Source: Inia geoffrensis
Lineage: Eukaryota > Chordata > Mammalia > Artiodactyla > Iniidae
Reading direction: 5' to 3'
Length of the DNA stretch: 64,000 nucleotides
Assembly (NCBI GenBank): GCA_036417435.1
Contig: CM070899.1
Span: 175,799,494-175,863,493, forward strand
Positions 1 through 12,451 of this stretch are shown here, in pieces. The notes below the pieces were generated by a model. It searched no databases and was not told where the DNA came from. It saw nothing but the letters and a program-made list of their open reading frames with translations. The position numbers were made by a program, and so were the translations under genes. Position 1 is the first letter of the stretch, and every line of letters begins with the position of its first letter.

Positions 1-229
1 TATATTCAGAGTCTAGAGACCTGGGATATAGTCTTAGATGATAGTAATGGGCTATGTGGAATTTTCTTTCTTTCTTTTCTTTTTTTTTTTTTAAAGCAGT
101 TGTACAATGTTTTCCTCAGGTTTCTTCCAGTCCTAACACGTATGATTATATGGGAGTTACTGTATCTATCAAATTATTTTTGTACACAAACTAGTACACA
201 GAGTGGGTACTTCACTGTCAAGTGTCTAT

Positions 230-475
230 TCATCTTTCAAGACTCAATTCAAGTGGCTCCTCTTTTCAGTTTTCCTTGGTTATCCTAAATAGAGACAATC
301 TTACTTCTCTGAACATCTACAGAAGTCATTGTTTATACTACATATATGAAGCTTACATACCATACTGTGTCCCAATTATTTTAATTCATGTGATATAACC
401 TCTATCTGACTGTAAGGTCCAAGAAAGCATATTCATCTCTATAGTGATATTGTGTTTAATAAATTTTTATTGAAC
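230..475 (+). repeat. Probable LINE-2 3' end fragment
   Basis: The segment has the order of a diverged L2 3' end: a coding-like portion, a short stretch around GTAAGGTCCAAGAAAGC, and an AATAAATTTTTATTGAA terminus. The assignment is by pattern only. Confidence 0.45.
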
Positions 476-499
476 CTGCTAAACTGTTTTCCTAAAAAT

Positions 500-3199
500 A
501 TAACCAGAAGAAGTTTTATACATCAAATAGCTATGATATAACTATTCTCATCTGTAATTTTTTTGGGAGAGGGATAGAAAAGAATTTAGGTCAAATAAGT
601 AGGCAACAAGGAATTTTCTTAGGGATCTTAGATACTAAGTAATAAACAGTGAACTCAGAAGCATAAGCTGAACCAGAACTGCCACTTTTTCAAATCTTAC
701 TAGATAACCAACCATATATGCATGTGAAGTGTAAAAAAGGAATGGGTATTTAGAGGAAGAGTGGGAGGAAAACAGCTGAAGATGAAGAGCTGTTGACATG
801 ACAAGGACAAAATTTGGGTACCAGTTCTGCTAGTGTGAGGCCATTTGCTGGAAGTCTCTGAATCTCCCACTTTTAGCTTGGGTACTCCATCTTATCCAAC
901 AGCTGCCTGCTTACACAGAATATCTGCAGCTCAGTTTTAATGAACTTTCCATGAAATTCAAGGGATTCACACATGGAAGTAAAACTCCCTTAACTGATAC
1001 CTATGTAACTAACTGTATGCTTATATGAGTTGGTTGTATTAGCTCTTAAACCTATTTGTGTCAGTGATACATGTTATTGTAATTATACAATTTAATTAAA
1101 TATTATATTAAAAAGATGAAAACTGAGTAGAAAATGACAGTTGTTTCTATGAAAACCAAGTGGATGCTTTGGAAAGCTCAATGAAAGAGTTGCTAAAAAT
1201 GCTGTTAACTAGATGTAAATAAGTCGATGATGAAAGACTGAGCGACGGATATCATACAAATCTCTAAGGCTTACACAACTACATTGCTTCACAAGAGTAT
1301 GGTTTAACTCTTCTTCAGAGAAATCAACTGGAAATTTGTCCTTAAAGAAACCAAGATGATAGGTGTGGTTTACTCAAGAAAAAGGACTCCTACTTAAAAA
1401 TAAAACAATGGCCCTGTATCACAAGAGTGGTGAAGAAAATGTTGAAGGTCATGTGTATCATTTTTTTTATATTGAGGGCTCTAGTAGGGCTCTTCTATCA
1501 CCACTGTGCCAGTTACTAATACAGACTGCTTCAGGTAAAAAGGGCTTCCTCTAAATTTCATAAATACCTTATTTAAGGAGATCTCATAGAAGTGTCACAT
1601 GAAAATTTCAGTGTTGTAGATAAGGCATATGTATTCACATTACACGATTTTATGAATGATAAATTAATACAAAGGTCAAAGCAGACAAATAAAGCAGACA
1701 ATCTAATCTTAATAGCAACTATTCAGTATTGCTTTGCTGATGCTTATGAAAGTATAAGCTGTATGTTTATCAATCTAAAATACTTTCACTATTATAATTT
1801 GTATCAGAGTCTACTATATTACATTATTTTGTTAGTGAACATGAGAAAAACTTTAAACTTCAAACTGATTCAACAGTTTAAGAAAGTTTCTGAAGAGGCT
1901 AAAATGTTTTTATAAAATTCCTTATTTTTGTAAGCTTTCTACAAATTTGTGATAAGGCAAAACAATAACTTGTAAATCTAAGCCATCTTAATATATTGAT
2001 TCTGTTTTTGCAAATTACTCCACGCTAATCAAGAAATATGTTAATTTGACCAAGTAACCTTTGTTTCAAATGACTTAGATTAAAATTACAAAGACGTGTT
2101 TCAGACTGACATTTTATGTATACTGCCTCATGACTATACTTTTAAATTAATCTACATTCTGGTGTGCCTACTGCACAGATTCTAAAGCCGGCAAAAAATA
2201 ATCATTCTTTAAAATATATAAGAAATCATGTCCTAAAATATTTTTCTGTCACATCTTCTCATAAATAAATATATCAGTATGATAAATATACTTTCCCCTC
2301 TCTCTTATTAACTCTTACATACGTAGCATATGAGGATTGTGGATTTTTATTCAAATAAACAACATAAAACTTCAAATAAACAACTTAAAAACAAAAGCCT
2401 TTAAATTACCAAAATACTTCAATTGTCTCTATTAACTATAAACAAAATATATGATTCTGTAAGCAATAACTACTAAGATAAACAATTTTGACAAAAGAAC
2501 TGGTAAATAATTTCTCAAAGGCTAGAAAGAAACACACTAGTAATTTTTAGTTCTTTTTCCCTTCAAATATAAAATTTTCATTATTAGAGGAAAAAGAGGA
2601 ATAAAGTACTGAAGTTGGAGTCATTCACTTCCTTAAACAATTAGGAAAAACAGCTGTTTCATGAAAAAAAAGTGAGTAGAATTAAACAAATTATCTGTCT
2701 CTCTTGCTCTTTGTATTTTCTGAAATGAGACATTTCCTCCAAAATTACAACTTCAAAGAATCTCAAAATTTGTACACCAAAACAATTATATATTCTTTCA
2801 AATATTCTGTTTATGTGTTGGAAAATTTCTAACCAGATGCAACAATTAAAATTAGCAAAGAAATAATAGAATATGTGTTGGTATGCTAAATATAAAAAAA
2901 TAAGAAATTGCCATATAAATATGATATGTACATTCCATTGTTTGAGGAAGACTGACTAGCAACAGAAACTTTGATTACCAGTTTAAGACAAAATATCTTG
3001 ACTCCTCTTAAAGATGCAAATAAAATGGAAAGCTATATATACTTTTGCTTAATTATACCAATGCTTATGTAAAGTGTTTTTTTTCCACACTGTGTACTTA
3101 AATGCTATTAAAATATGGTGACAAACTATTTGAGCTTTGTTCTTTTTTTACTGGATATGCCTTAAATGATTAAATTTTTATTGCTTTTATATCTGTTCT
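500..3199. other. Intronic DNA, nothing recognised
   Basis: AT-rich unique-looking sequence with no exon, no intact ORF of note and no repeat I can name. A short imperfect direct repeat of an AAATAAACAAC-type unit occurs at about 2350-2390. Confidence 0.5.
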
Positions 3200-3614
3200 A
3201 AAGATAGTATTGCTGCAGCCACGTAGCACAGGGAGATCAGCTCGGTGCTTTGTGACCACCTAGAGGGGTGGGATAGGGAGGGTGGGAGGGAGACACAAGA
3301 GGGAGGAGATATGAGGATATGTGTATATGTATAGCTGATTCACTTTGTTATAAAGCAGAAACTAACACACCATTGGAAAGCAATTATACTCCAAAAAAGA
3401 TGGTAAAAAAAATGAAGTCGGGCTTCCCTGGTGGCGCAGTGGTTGAGAGTCCACCTGCCGATGCAGGGGACACGGGCTCATGCCCTGGTCCAGGAAGATC
3501 CCACATGCCGCGGAGTGGCTACGCCCGTGAGCCATGGCCGCCGAGCCTGCACGTCTGGAGCCTGTGCTCCACAACGGGAGAGGCCACAACAGTGAAAGGC
3601 CCATGTACCGCAAA

Positions 3615-3647
<33 letters not shown>

Positions 3648-4229
3648 ATAAAACTGAAAACCATAAAAAAATAATAATCTATCAGAAAGAAGATGTGACA
3701 CATATATACAATGGAATATTACTCAGCCACAAAGAGAAATGAAATTGAGTTATTTGTAGTGAGGTAGATGGATCTAGAGTCTCTCATACAGAGTGAAGTA
3801 AGTCAGAAAGAGAAAAACAAATACCATATGCTAACACATGTATATGGAATCTAAAAAAAAAAAAAGGTTCTGATGAACCTAGGGGCAGGACAGGAATAAA
3901 CATGCAGACGTACAGAATGGACTTGAGGACACGGGGAGGCGGAAGGGTAAGCTGGGACGAAGTGAGAGAGTAGCACTGACATATGTACACTACCAAATGT
4001 AAAATAGATAGCTAGTGGGAAGCAGCTGCATCCCACGGGGGGATCAGCTCGATGCTTTGTGACCACCTAGAGGGCTGCGATAGGGAGGGTGAGAGATGCA
4101 AGAGGGAGGGAATATGGGGATATATGTATACATATAGCTGATTCACTTTGTTATACAGCAGAAACTAACACAACATTGTAAAGCAATATTCCAATAAAGA
4201 TGTTAAAAAAAAAAAAAGATAGTATTGCT
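3200..4229 (+). mobile_element. Composite L1 insertion with two 3' ends in one target-site duplication
   Basis: A 15-bp direct repeat, AAAGATAGTATTGCT, occurs at 3200-3214 and again at 4215-4229. Between the copies lies a partial L1 3' UTR end (3215-3420), then a CHR SINE with its A tail, then a longer L1 3' segment (about 3690-4214) that repeats the same terminal sequence (GATCAGCTCG, GTGACCACCTAGAGGG, ATAGCTGATTCACTTTGTTATA) and ends in an A tail. Both L1 parts have the same orientation. Confidence 0.75.
3420..3638 (+). mobile_element. CHR SINE nested in L1
   Basis: Begins GGGCTTCCCTGGTGGCGCAG and runs through the tRNA-related head (internal promoter box B-like GGTTCxxGCCC region, here diverged) to an interrupted A tail. 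It lies between the two L1 3' segments. Confidence 0.85.
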
Positions 4230-4492
4230 TTTTCCTTTTTTTTTAGTGTCTTGGAATTCTAAGGTGTTATAAAAGCAGTGTAAGAGATAGTTATAGGGAA
4301 AAAAAAAGAGATAGTTATAGAAATAGACACCTAAATGAATTTTAGAACTATTCTAAATTACGTTATACTATTCATTCAATCAGCATTAGGAAGCATCTAC
4401 TGTATATTAAGCATTCAGATAACAGGCATAAATTACTTCATGAATAATTAAAGTGAAAGCATCTAATATTATAAGAAAGAGGTACATTTTAC

Positions 4493-4586
4493 CTGGATTA
4501 GATGAGGCAATGCTTTTAGTGTAAGGCAAAACCAAATTCCCAGCTTGCAGGGGAGCAAATCATGCCATTGTGGTTTCACCAGTAAT
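4493..4586 (-). CDS. DNAJC1: DNAJC1 exon: start of cytosolic region
   Basis: The 94-bp exon supplies one base completing arginine and then 31 codons, from LLVKPQWHDLLPCKLG to ALPHLIQ. This closely matches the DNAJC1 segment that follows the charged region. The acceptor is CTTTAG at 4587-4592 and the donor GTAAAATG from 4492 downward. The exon ends between codons. It is the last DNAJC1 exon I can find; the next should begin with the segment before the first SANT domain and is presumably below position 1. Confidence 0.93.
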
Positions 4587-4599
4587 CTAAAGGGAAAAC

Positions 4600-5520
4600 A
4601 AAAAGCAAAAATAAAGAAGCAAAATATAGAAAGAAAGTTGACAGACAAAAATATTTCTATAATACTCATGAATTCTGTTTTGAATGGCTATTTCAACAAA
4701 GGAAGAAGTTTTTCAATGAAATATTTATGACAGTTATCACTTAATCTGAAGTATTCTATCATAAAATATATTAGTACAACAAATGCAATTATGTATAATA
4801 AGTAAGAGAATCTAGGCTAAGATTTTGGGGAAGGGGACTTGTAATCAAGTTATAAAGATAAAGAAACAAAAGCCCTGTTTCTAACCTGGACTTTTCATCA
4901 GTTTGGCAAAATGAATTCTTAGACCTTATGATTACTTCAGCGGTAAAAGACTAAACATCATCAGAGTGTCCCCAAGTGCTGACAAGCAGATATGAAGACT
5001 GTAGCATAAACAAACCAATACATAAAAATTAATGTCATTTGCAGTTCACTGAAGCATTACTCACTGATGTCATCAGAACAGAAGACAGGCAGAATAGTCT
5101 CTGATCTCCATCTCACATTGATCCAGTTCCTGCCCTGCTGTGTGAACTATTTAAACCCTTTATTTCTTCCTAAGAATCAATAGAAGAAATGGTAGTGTCT
5201 CTTTGAGTGTGCTGCATATCACTGTCTCTCTACATACTGTCACTCCTGAGCTAAACACTACAGTGATAGACTCTTCTAGTAATACTTTGTTTCTAAAGTT
5301 CAGTATAAAATTTTCAAATAACAAGAGTTCAGGGGTTTAATTATATAAATATATATGAACACTTTACAAAGGGAAAAACCTGTAGAACTTTTGCTTAAGA
5401 TTAGAATGTGTTTCATAAACTATGGCACATTATTAGTCTTTTATAAACTGAATACAGATGTAAATGTTAGCATATCTGAAATGGATATACATATGAAGTT
5501 GAATCACATTAAAGACATAT
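4600..5520. other. Intronic DNA between DNAJC1 exons
   Basis: No repeat or regulatory element was recognised. Splice signals of the flanking exons are at the two ends of the intron. Confidence 0.5.
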
Positions 5521-5564
5521 TTTAAAACAATTCTGAATTATAAAATGTTTTTATATGCTCCCAC

Positions 5565-5662
5565 CTTTCATTTTTTTCTGAAGCACCAAGTTTTGATACA
5601 TCCACAGTCTTGCCGCCTGACTTTTTTTTCTTTTCTCTCTTTTTTCTACTAAGCAGTTCATC
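5565..5662 (-). CDS. DNAJC1: DNAJC1 exon: lysine-rich charged segment
   Basis: This 98-bp exon encodes DELLSRKKREKKKKSGGK, then a segment ending GASEKNE, plus two bases of a split arginine codon. The KKREKKKK run is the highly charged cytosolic stretch just after the membrane helix. In the mouse orthologue this region has been reported to contact ribosomes and contain nuclear-localisation-like signals (established knowledge, not tested here). The acceptor is ATTAAG at 5663-5668 and the donor GTGGGAG at 5558-5564, slightly weaker than its neighbours. The purine-rich coding strand includes A7 and A8 runs. No frameshift is visible. Confidence 0.93.
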
Positions 5663-5824
5663 CTTAATGTGGAAAACATTATGGTTACAGGTTATCATTA
5701 ACATGTACTCTTCAAATGTTATCAAGAGTCTTCTGTGACGGGTAAACATCATAGAAGAACATTTATGCAAATGTATGTAGGGTCCAACATGATTAAGTAA
5801 AATCATCAATCTTTAACAATAACT

Positions 5825-5838
5825 GTTGCCATGGCAAC
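5825..5838. promoter_or_regulatory. Palindromic RFX X-box in a DNAJC1 intron
   Basis: GTTGCCATGGCAAC is a perfect 14-bp palindrome and an ideal X-box, the site bound by RFX transcription-factor dimers. It lies in the intron 162 bp upstream of the charged-segment exon. A second X-box-like sequence (ATCTCCATAGCAAT) follows at 5883-5896. The motif match is direct; occupancy and function are inferred. Confidence 0.55.
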
Positions 5839-6537
5839 CAGTCCTTAAACACACATGAAGTTCAGCACTGTCAGTCATGTGTATCTCCATAGCAATCAAA
5901 GTTTTCTAAGAAGAGAAGGCATTCAACTTACTTTTTCTCATTCATCCAACTTTAATAATGTCACTTCAAAAAGAATGAGTAAACAGATGCTAATTCATGA
6001 ATACTGATAAATATGTTTATCTTTAGCATATAAGTAAAAGCCCATAGCAGAATAAACTATGTAGTAGTATATTAGGCTAAGAAAAATGTAATATTTTTTA
6101 ACCAACTGATCTCTGAAATTATAAAATTATACTCATTTCAAGTTTTACTGAGTTAAAAGCTTTTAAAATAATCATTCTTTATGTAAGGGCCTGCGACACA
6201 AAAATTCCTAAAATCATTTTACATAAAAAATATGTGTATCTGGAAGGTGACAATGAAGAAAACATAGCTCTACCTTCTAATTTTCAGCTAGATATTTGAG
6301 CCTTCACAAAATTTTGTAACAAACTCAAATGCCACATTTTTAAAAAGAAACATTTCTTCTTATGTCATGGATTCTTGAAATAGAAACATATCAAATACTA
6401 AATGCTGAGTACAAAAAATATTAGAGTAAGGAGTATATACAGAAAAGTTGAAATATTTATCAGTTGAAAAAATAAATGTCTGAAATTCCATATAAAATTA
6501 AGGAGGCTAGATCATTTGATTTATTACCAGTACTTAC

Positions 6538-6703
6538 CAGTTGTTTTTCCAGGTAGATTGACCAAACCACAGCATAATGACCCACTGTGAGAATTATGAA
6601 CAAAAGTAATGCCAGCTCAGCATTGCTCATTTTTCTCACCCGCCTGTAGTAGAATACAGGCTGTCGCCAATCTGGAAGTCCATTGATCAGAATATCATCA
6701 TAC
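6538..6703 (-). CDS. DNAJC1: DNAJC1 exon: J-domain C-terminal end and transmembrane segment
   Basis: The exon is 166 bp: one base completing an arginine codon, then 55 codons from YDDILINGLPDWRQ to IYLEKQL. Residues from about 28 to 51 of the exon (NAELALLLFIILTVGHY and onward) are strongly hydrophobic and form the single membrane-spanning helix. They are preceded by a basic RRVRK cluster. In this family the J domain faces the ER lumen, so the segment after this helix is cytosolic. The acceptor is CTGTAG at 6704-6709 and the donor GTAAGTA at 6531-6537. The exon ends between codons, matching the phase of the next. Confidence 0.95.
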
Positions 6704-6719
6704 CTACAGCAGCAAATAT

Positions 6720-9700
6720 AACAGTTTTTCATAGGGAGTTTAAAATAAAAACAAAAAACTTTATTTGTACTTATATGTAAAAAGAGGAAAGAGAAAAGAA
6801 TTTCTCCAGAAGAGATAACATTTATATAGATTATCAGCATTACAATGGCGTATAAATCAAAACATTGTATCCAATCACAGACAGCCTTCAAAAAGGCACA
6901 CAGTGATCTGCTGTGGATCCCAGACCCTGTGTGTTTAAACCCCAGTAATGTGACTCCTGTAATGGCAGCTAGGCTGAAGGAGCCAGAGTCCACCTCTCCA
7001 CTGCAGGCTGCAGAGGGGCCCCGCCATGAAAGTCAGCAACAAGAGGAAGGCTCTCAATGGGAGAAAATCAAGATAAGAGCTCTATTTGCTACCATGAATT
7101 ATATATTAATGGAATCAAAATCAGGATAAATTTTCTAGTCAGCGCTTTTATTTCCACCCCTTTACAAGGGTTCAAGGTTGAAATATTTATCATTTTATCA
7201 AAGCTTCTTAATGACATAAAGAGCCTATAAAATGAGCACTTTTTAATTTTATGTTGGTCACATTCCTTTAGAGAATAAAAAATTCCCAAATTAGGAGATG
7301 TGGAAACAACCAATTTCTCGATAAAACTGTTTATTTGTAAACATTTAAGTGGCAATTTCCTCATTTTTTGGCTTTGCTGAAAGGGAAGAACATAACAAAT
7401 AACAGCTTTCCTAGTGATGCATTTTAAATCTGCTTTCTTTAGAAGGAAATTTCAACTGAATTTAAATTTACCCGTCAGACAGTTATTGAGGCATATATTT
7501 TTAAGGTTAAAAATCAGGAATAACATTTATGATTGTAAAACTCAAAATGGTCACAAACAATGTTCAAAACACACAACCTGTTAATCTTAGTTCAACACAA
7601 CTCATTAAATATTCTAATCACACTATTTCCAGAATTAAATCTTCACTGAAAGGCCTAATTTGGTGCAACACATTGACCAAAATATTTTAATTAAAAATAT
7701 TCTGAGTTAGTCGCAGGCCTAATTACAGGAATAGAAATAGGGCCTATATTGTCAGGCAGGTCAGTAGAACTCAGTAGTAGGTTTTTCTCAAGTAAATTGA
7801 CCGATCTAGGAATAATAGCGCAGCTGCTAAACTGCCAGTCTTGACATGTAAATCAATTTAAATGCAACAACTGCAGTAGCTACTTTGATAGTTATTAAAT
7901 TGATACCTTGGAGATATGCTTAAAAAAATAAAGCAGAGGATTTATTACAGGCAACTTCTTTTTTTGGTACAAAAAATATTGGTTATAAATTCAAAATATA
8001 TTTTATCAAGCTATCTAGAAAACGTGACTTTTAGGATCAACTTACATTATTAATAATAATGGCAGATCAGAATAACCAATGTTCAAAGCAAAGGACATTA
8101 GTGGTACTAAACTCTTAAAGGCAGGCAAATTGTGTAGTATACAAGAATCTACTAATTAAAATATGGTTGTGTAGTAGCTGGGCCAAAGTTTGATGTTAAA
8201 TATTCCTTTTCAATATTTACATAGCAATTCTTGAACACTAATATCAAGACATAATAACACAATTTCATCAAAAGTTATCATTCCTGTCCAAAAAATTTAT
8301 CTTTAAATCCATTTCTGTAAAAACTGACTCATTTTACATTAGAAATGGATTGGCAAAAAGGTTTCAAGTGGTATAATGCAAGATTACAACATCTGAATGA
8401 AGTCCAATGAATGAAGTCCTGAATTTATTCTGAATCTACATTCTACTTCAGATTTGTTGAGAAAAAAAGGCAGAATATAAAAATAATTATTTTCAGCTAA
8501 TCTCTCCCATGAAATGAAGTAAAAAGTGTGGCTATTAATAAAGAACATCTAAGAAAGTGGCGACAATTCCCTAAGAGCATTGCTAAGTGTTAAATGTGTT
8601 TTAGATCTAAACTGTACTGGAAGAAAACCCAGCTGAGCTCATAGCTGTGAATCTCGTAACAAATATTTTATCACCATCATCTTTGAAATGCTATGTGTCT
8701 GTTAATAGCTACTATTTTCTACCCCACATATAAATTGTTAGTGCACAGCTAAATTCAAGATAGCAAAACCTTATGCACTGAACACATTAAACAAAACTAG
8801 ATATTTACTAGGCTACGTCTGCCACTCTAAACAACAGTCTCCAAGGATTAAGCTTAGAATCAATGCTCTATTGATTTTACTATCAATGAACATTATGGCT
8901 CACACGACTGGCCATTTTAAGGGAAGATAGCTTCTATTATAGTTCACTCTTTAGAATATATGCTGTTAAAAGATAAATCACTGATTTCCTGAAACTATGA
9001 AAAAATATTTCTTAAAATATACACAGACATTATATTCATAAGTTATGTAAGAAAAAAATGTTGTGTTGACAACATATAAAATTTAAAACATCACTGTTAT
9101 GCCTTTTCTATATTTAACACATAACACTGTTAAAATAATTAAGCTCATACAAACTACTCTTAACAATTTGTTAAAATCAGATTAAGAATGTACACATGTA
9201 TGATTACAGGAAAATACAAAAGTAAATTTCTATGATAAAAATATCACTAATGTAAAAAATCATATGGAGCTATTAATTAGAAATTAAAACATTCATCAAT
9301 TCTACATATGGCCTAATACATGTTTACATCATTTGATTTTCTTAAAATGCCCATGATGAACATAATAATGGTTACATAATTATGTGAGTTCCATTCTATA
9401 GTCTGCAATTCATCAAATATATTTAGCCTAATACAAACATTGGAAAGTAAATCTAAAAATGTTTAAATTACCAGAAGAAAAAAAAGTATGTAAATTAAAA
9501 ATATTATTAGCATGCTTTGAAGAATAAAATAGTAACTATAAAATTAAAATAGAAAACATGTATATTATGAAAATGAATATTGAAATAATTCTAGCATTTG
9601 CCTAAATTGTGAATCTCCCATTGTAAAAAGTTAGAATTTTTAGCTTAAAAGAGTAACAACATCTACTTAGGTCACATACTGAAACTTAAGAATAAAAATT

Positions 9701-10390
9701 AATTGTACAAAGATCATAAACAGGAAACAAGCTTAAATTAATTGATCTTACTCTCCTTTATAAAATGTACATATGTGCCAAAAATTGTGGTACACAGCAC
9801 TTTATATATTGTATATAATATGTGTCTTATAATATCTCCTAATTAGGGAAGGTACTAAGATAGATTTCTTATTCTCAGGTTAATGTTTATTTTTATTCAA
9901 ACACACCTGTAATCAAATTTACAATAAGGAGGTAATGGATTTGTAAAATTTTCCCAGATTAAAGCTGAGAAAACTATACTTTCCACTGGATTTGTATATA
10001 AAATGTGACTTTACTTAGTAAACTAAAAAAATACACTGAACTTTTACAAATATAGTACCATAAAATAGACAAAAAAATTTTAAGTTGCACAAGAAGGTTA
10101 GCAAAAGAATACTGGTAAAATTTTAAAATAGATTTTAAACAAAAGTAAATATAGTAATATTACTAAAGCACAATCTAGTGTATGTATGTAGTGATTAGGA
10201 TCTACTCAGTACTTTATTCCAGCTAACACTCAGGGCACTTGATAGAAATTTATGTCAGAACATAGCTGAGCTGCTATTTCCTAAAACAAGCAAGTTACCT
10301 AAGGAGTTCAGAAGACTTCTATATTAATCTCCCTTACACGAACCAGGAAAACTTTTTTCATGCTATAGTCTATGCCTCTGGGAGGAAAAA
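6720..10390. other. DNAJC1 intron, no recognised element
   Basis: AT-rich sequence. A short GC-richer patch at about 6900-7080 lacks splice signals in phase with DNAJC1. I recognise no transposon here. Confidence 0.5.
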
Positions 10391-10394
10391 AAAG

Positions 10395-10981
10395 CTTAAA
10401 AGTTTATTCACAATTATACTTCTAGGAATCTACCCAAGAGAAATGAAAAATATCCATTCACAGACTTGTGTGTGATAATTCACAGCAGCGTTGTTCATCA
10501 TAGTCAAAAAGTGGAGACGACCTCAATGTCTATCAGTTGGTGAATGGATAAACAAAAGTGGAATGTGGAATACTATTCAGCAATAAAAAAGAATGAACTA
10601 CTGGTATATGCTACAATATGGAGGTACCTCAAAAACATTTTGATAATAGAAAGAAGTCACATGCAAAAGACTACATATTAGGTGATTTCATTAATATGAA
10701 GTGTCCAGAAAAAAACACATTTATAGACACATAAAGGAGATCAGTGATTGCCTGGGGCTGGGATCAGAATGGGAAATGCCTGCAAATGGACTTGAGGGAA
10801 TGTTCTGAGGTGATAGAAATGGTCTAACACTGGTTGTGGTTTGCACAACTCTGTAACTTTACTAAAAATCATGGAATTGTACACTTAAAACAGGTAACTT
10901 TTATGGTATGCAAATTATACCTAAATAAGGCTGTTTAAAAAAATAAAATTTGCCTATTCTTTAAAAAAAAAAAAAAAAAAA
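10395..10981 (+). mobile_element. Old L1 3' fragment
   Basis: Contains typical L1 ORF2-end and 3' UTR landmarks (AATACTATTCAGCAATAAAA, GCCTGGGGCTGGG, GGAATTGTACACTTAAAA) and a terminal A run at 10962-10982. Several mismatches suggest an old copy. Confidence 0.8.
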
Positions 10982-12380
10982 AGGTTACCCAGTTTGTTAT
11001 TTTATCTATTTCAATGCTATTCTCTTTTCTACCAAAATTTTTTAAATGCACCTGATTTCAGTGAAAATACAATTATTTGTAAGGGAAATAAATAGATAAA
11101 AATGTCTATGACAATTTTCCAAATTACAAATTCCTGGAAGGTTACACATTACTTATTTAATGAATATTTATAATAAATAATTGTGATACCAAAGAGCATT
11201 TTTAAATATCAGTATAAGACAATCTTCTTTAAGAAGACAAAACTATGGGTTTTTTTTTTTTTTTTTCTAAAGGAATTATAAACATTAGATAATTGTCTGT
11301 AGAGGTGCATTTCTCCTATATGTTTAAATACTCATAGGTCACCCGGCCTCAGGCGCAAGCTTTAGAGGAATGATTCTCAGCTTGATTAGCTAAGGCTTTT
11401 GCCTCAAGGAAAACCAGTTACCAAAGAGTTACTTGTGCCTCAAGGGGTATAAATACTACAGCTGTTTGCGTAACTGTCAGATCCATTTTTTTCTACTAAC
11501 ACTCTACAATAAATGCAAAGGAAACTAATCCTAAAAAGAAAATGTTAGGTGAGTCTATGTTAATGAAGAAACAATTTTTACATGAGAAGTGATTTGTTCT
11601 GAAAAGATATAAATAATTTCGGTAATTGGAAGAAATTGTTACAAAGTTTACTGACTTTTAAAATAACAACAAACAAAAAGGCAAAATCTGATGCCAAAGA
11701 TGTAGAGAGACTAAATAAAGCTATCTTTACAGACACGTTCTTGATGTGTGAAACAAAACTAGGGGCTCAGTGAGAGAAACCAACTAGAAAATATGCACAG
11801 AATGACCAACACTTCTTTCAACACACTCGTAGGACTCTTTCAACACTATGGATTATCTCAAACCAGAGGAATGTCTGCTATGGTATCTGGACCAATGCCA
11901 GCCCCTTATTATAAAGCAAAGAACTCTTCAAGAGAATATACTGAGTCCTTGCTTTGCAATCTGACAAACTGAGGTATTCAAATTAAAGAGTTAAGATGAG
12001 AACCAAGAGTGGCAGCTGACATTGTAGGATACAGAATAATTCCAGGTAATACATTTGAAGAAAGATTCAGAAGGTCACATTGCATACTTTTCTGGATTGT
12101 CTTTAAGATATAATAGCCTCCGTAGAGAGATACAGATATTTAGGCTGGCATTAGCCTAAAATCTCAAATACCTACTTTTTTCTTTAAAGGTACTCTTACT
12201 GTAAAGCACTGTTTTCAAACTACAGATTGTAGCTCACTAATATCTCCTGAAACCAACTTAGTGGACCAGAATCAGCATTGTTTTTAAAAAGAAAGAAGAC
12301 TGATCTAGACTAGCCTAGAATAGAAAACATCAGTCTGTTTCACACACAATAAGAAGCGTTTTGTCAAATTTTTGTTTCAG

Positions 12381-12381
<1 letters not shown>

Positions 12382-12420
<39 letters not shown>
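12382..12420. repeat. (TG)n microsatellite
   Basis: About 19 uninterrupted TG units. It lies just downstream, in DNAJC1 orientation, of the donor of the candidate cassette exon at 12452-12673. Confidence 0.97.
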
Positions 12421-12422
<2 letters not shown>

Positions 12423-12451
12423 TGAGGCATGATGCAAAATGTATTTCTTAC

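Noticed and set aside
1..4492. Next DNAJC1 exon or the SANT domains
   Set aside because: No minus-strand segment matching the expected peptide with splice sites was found.
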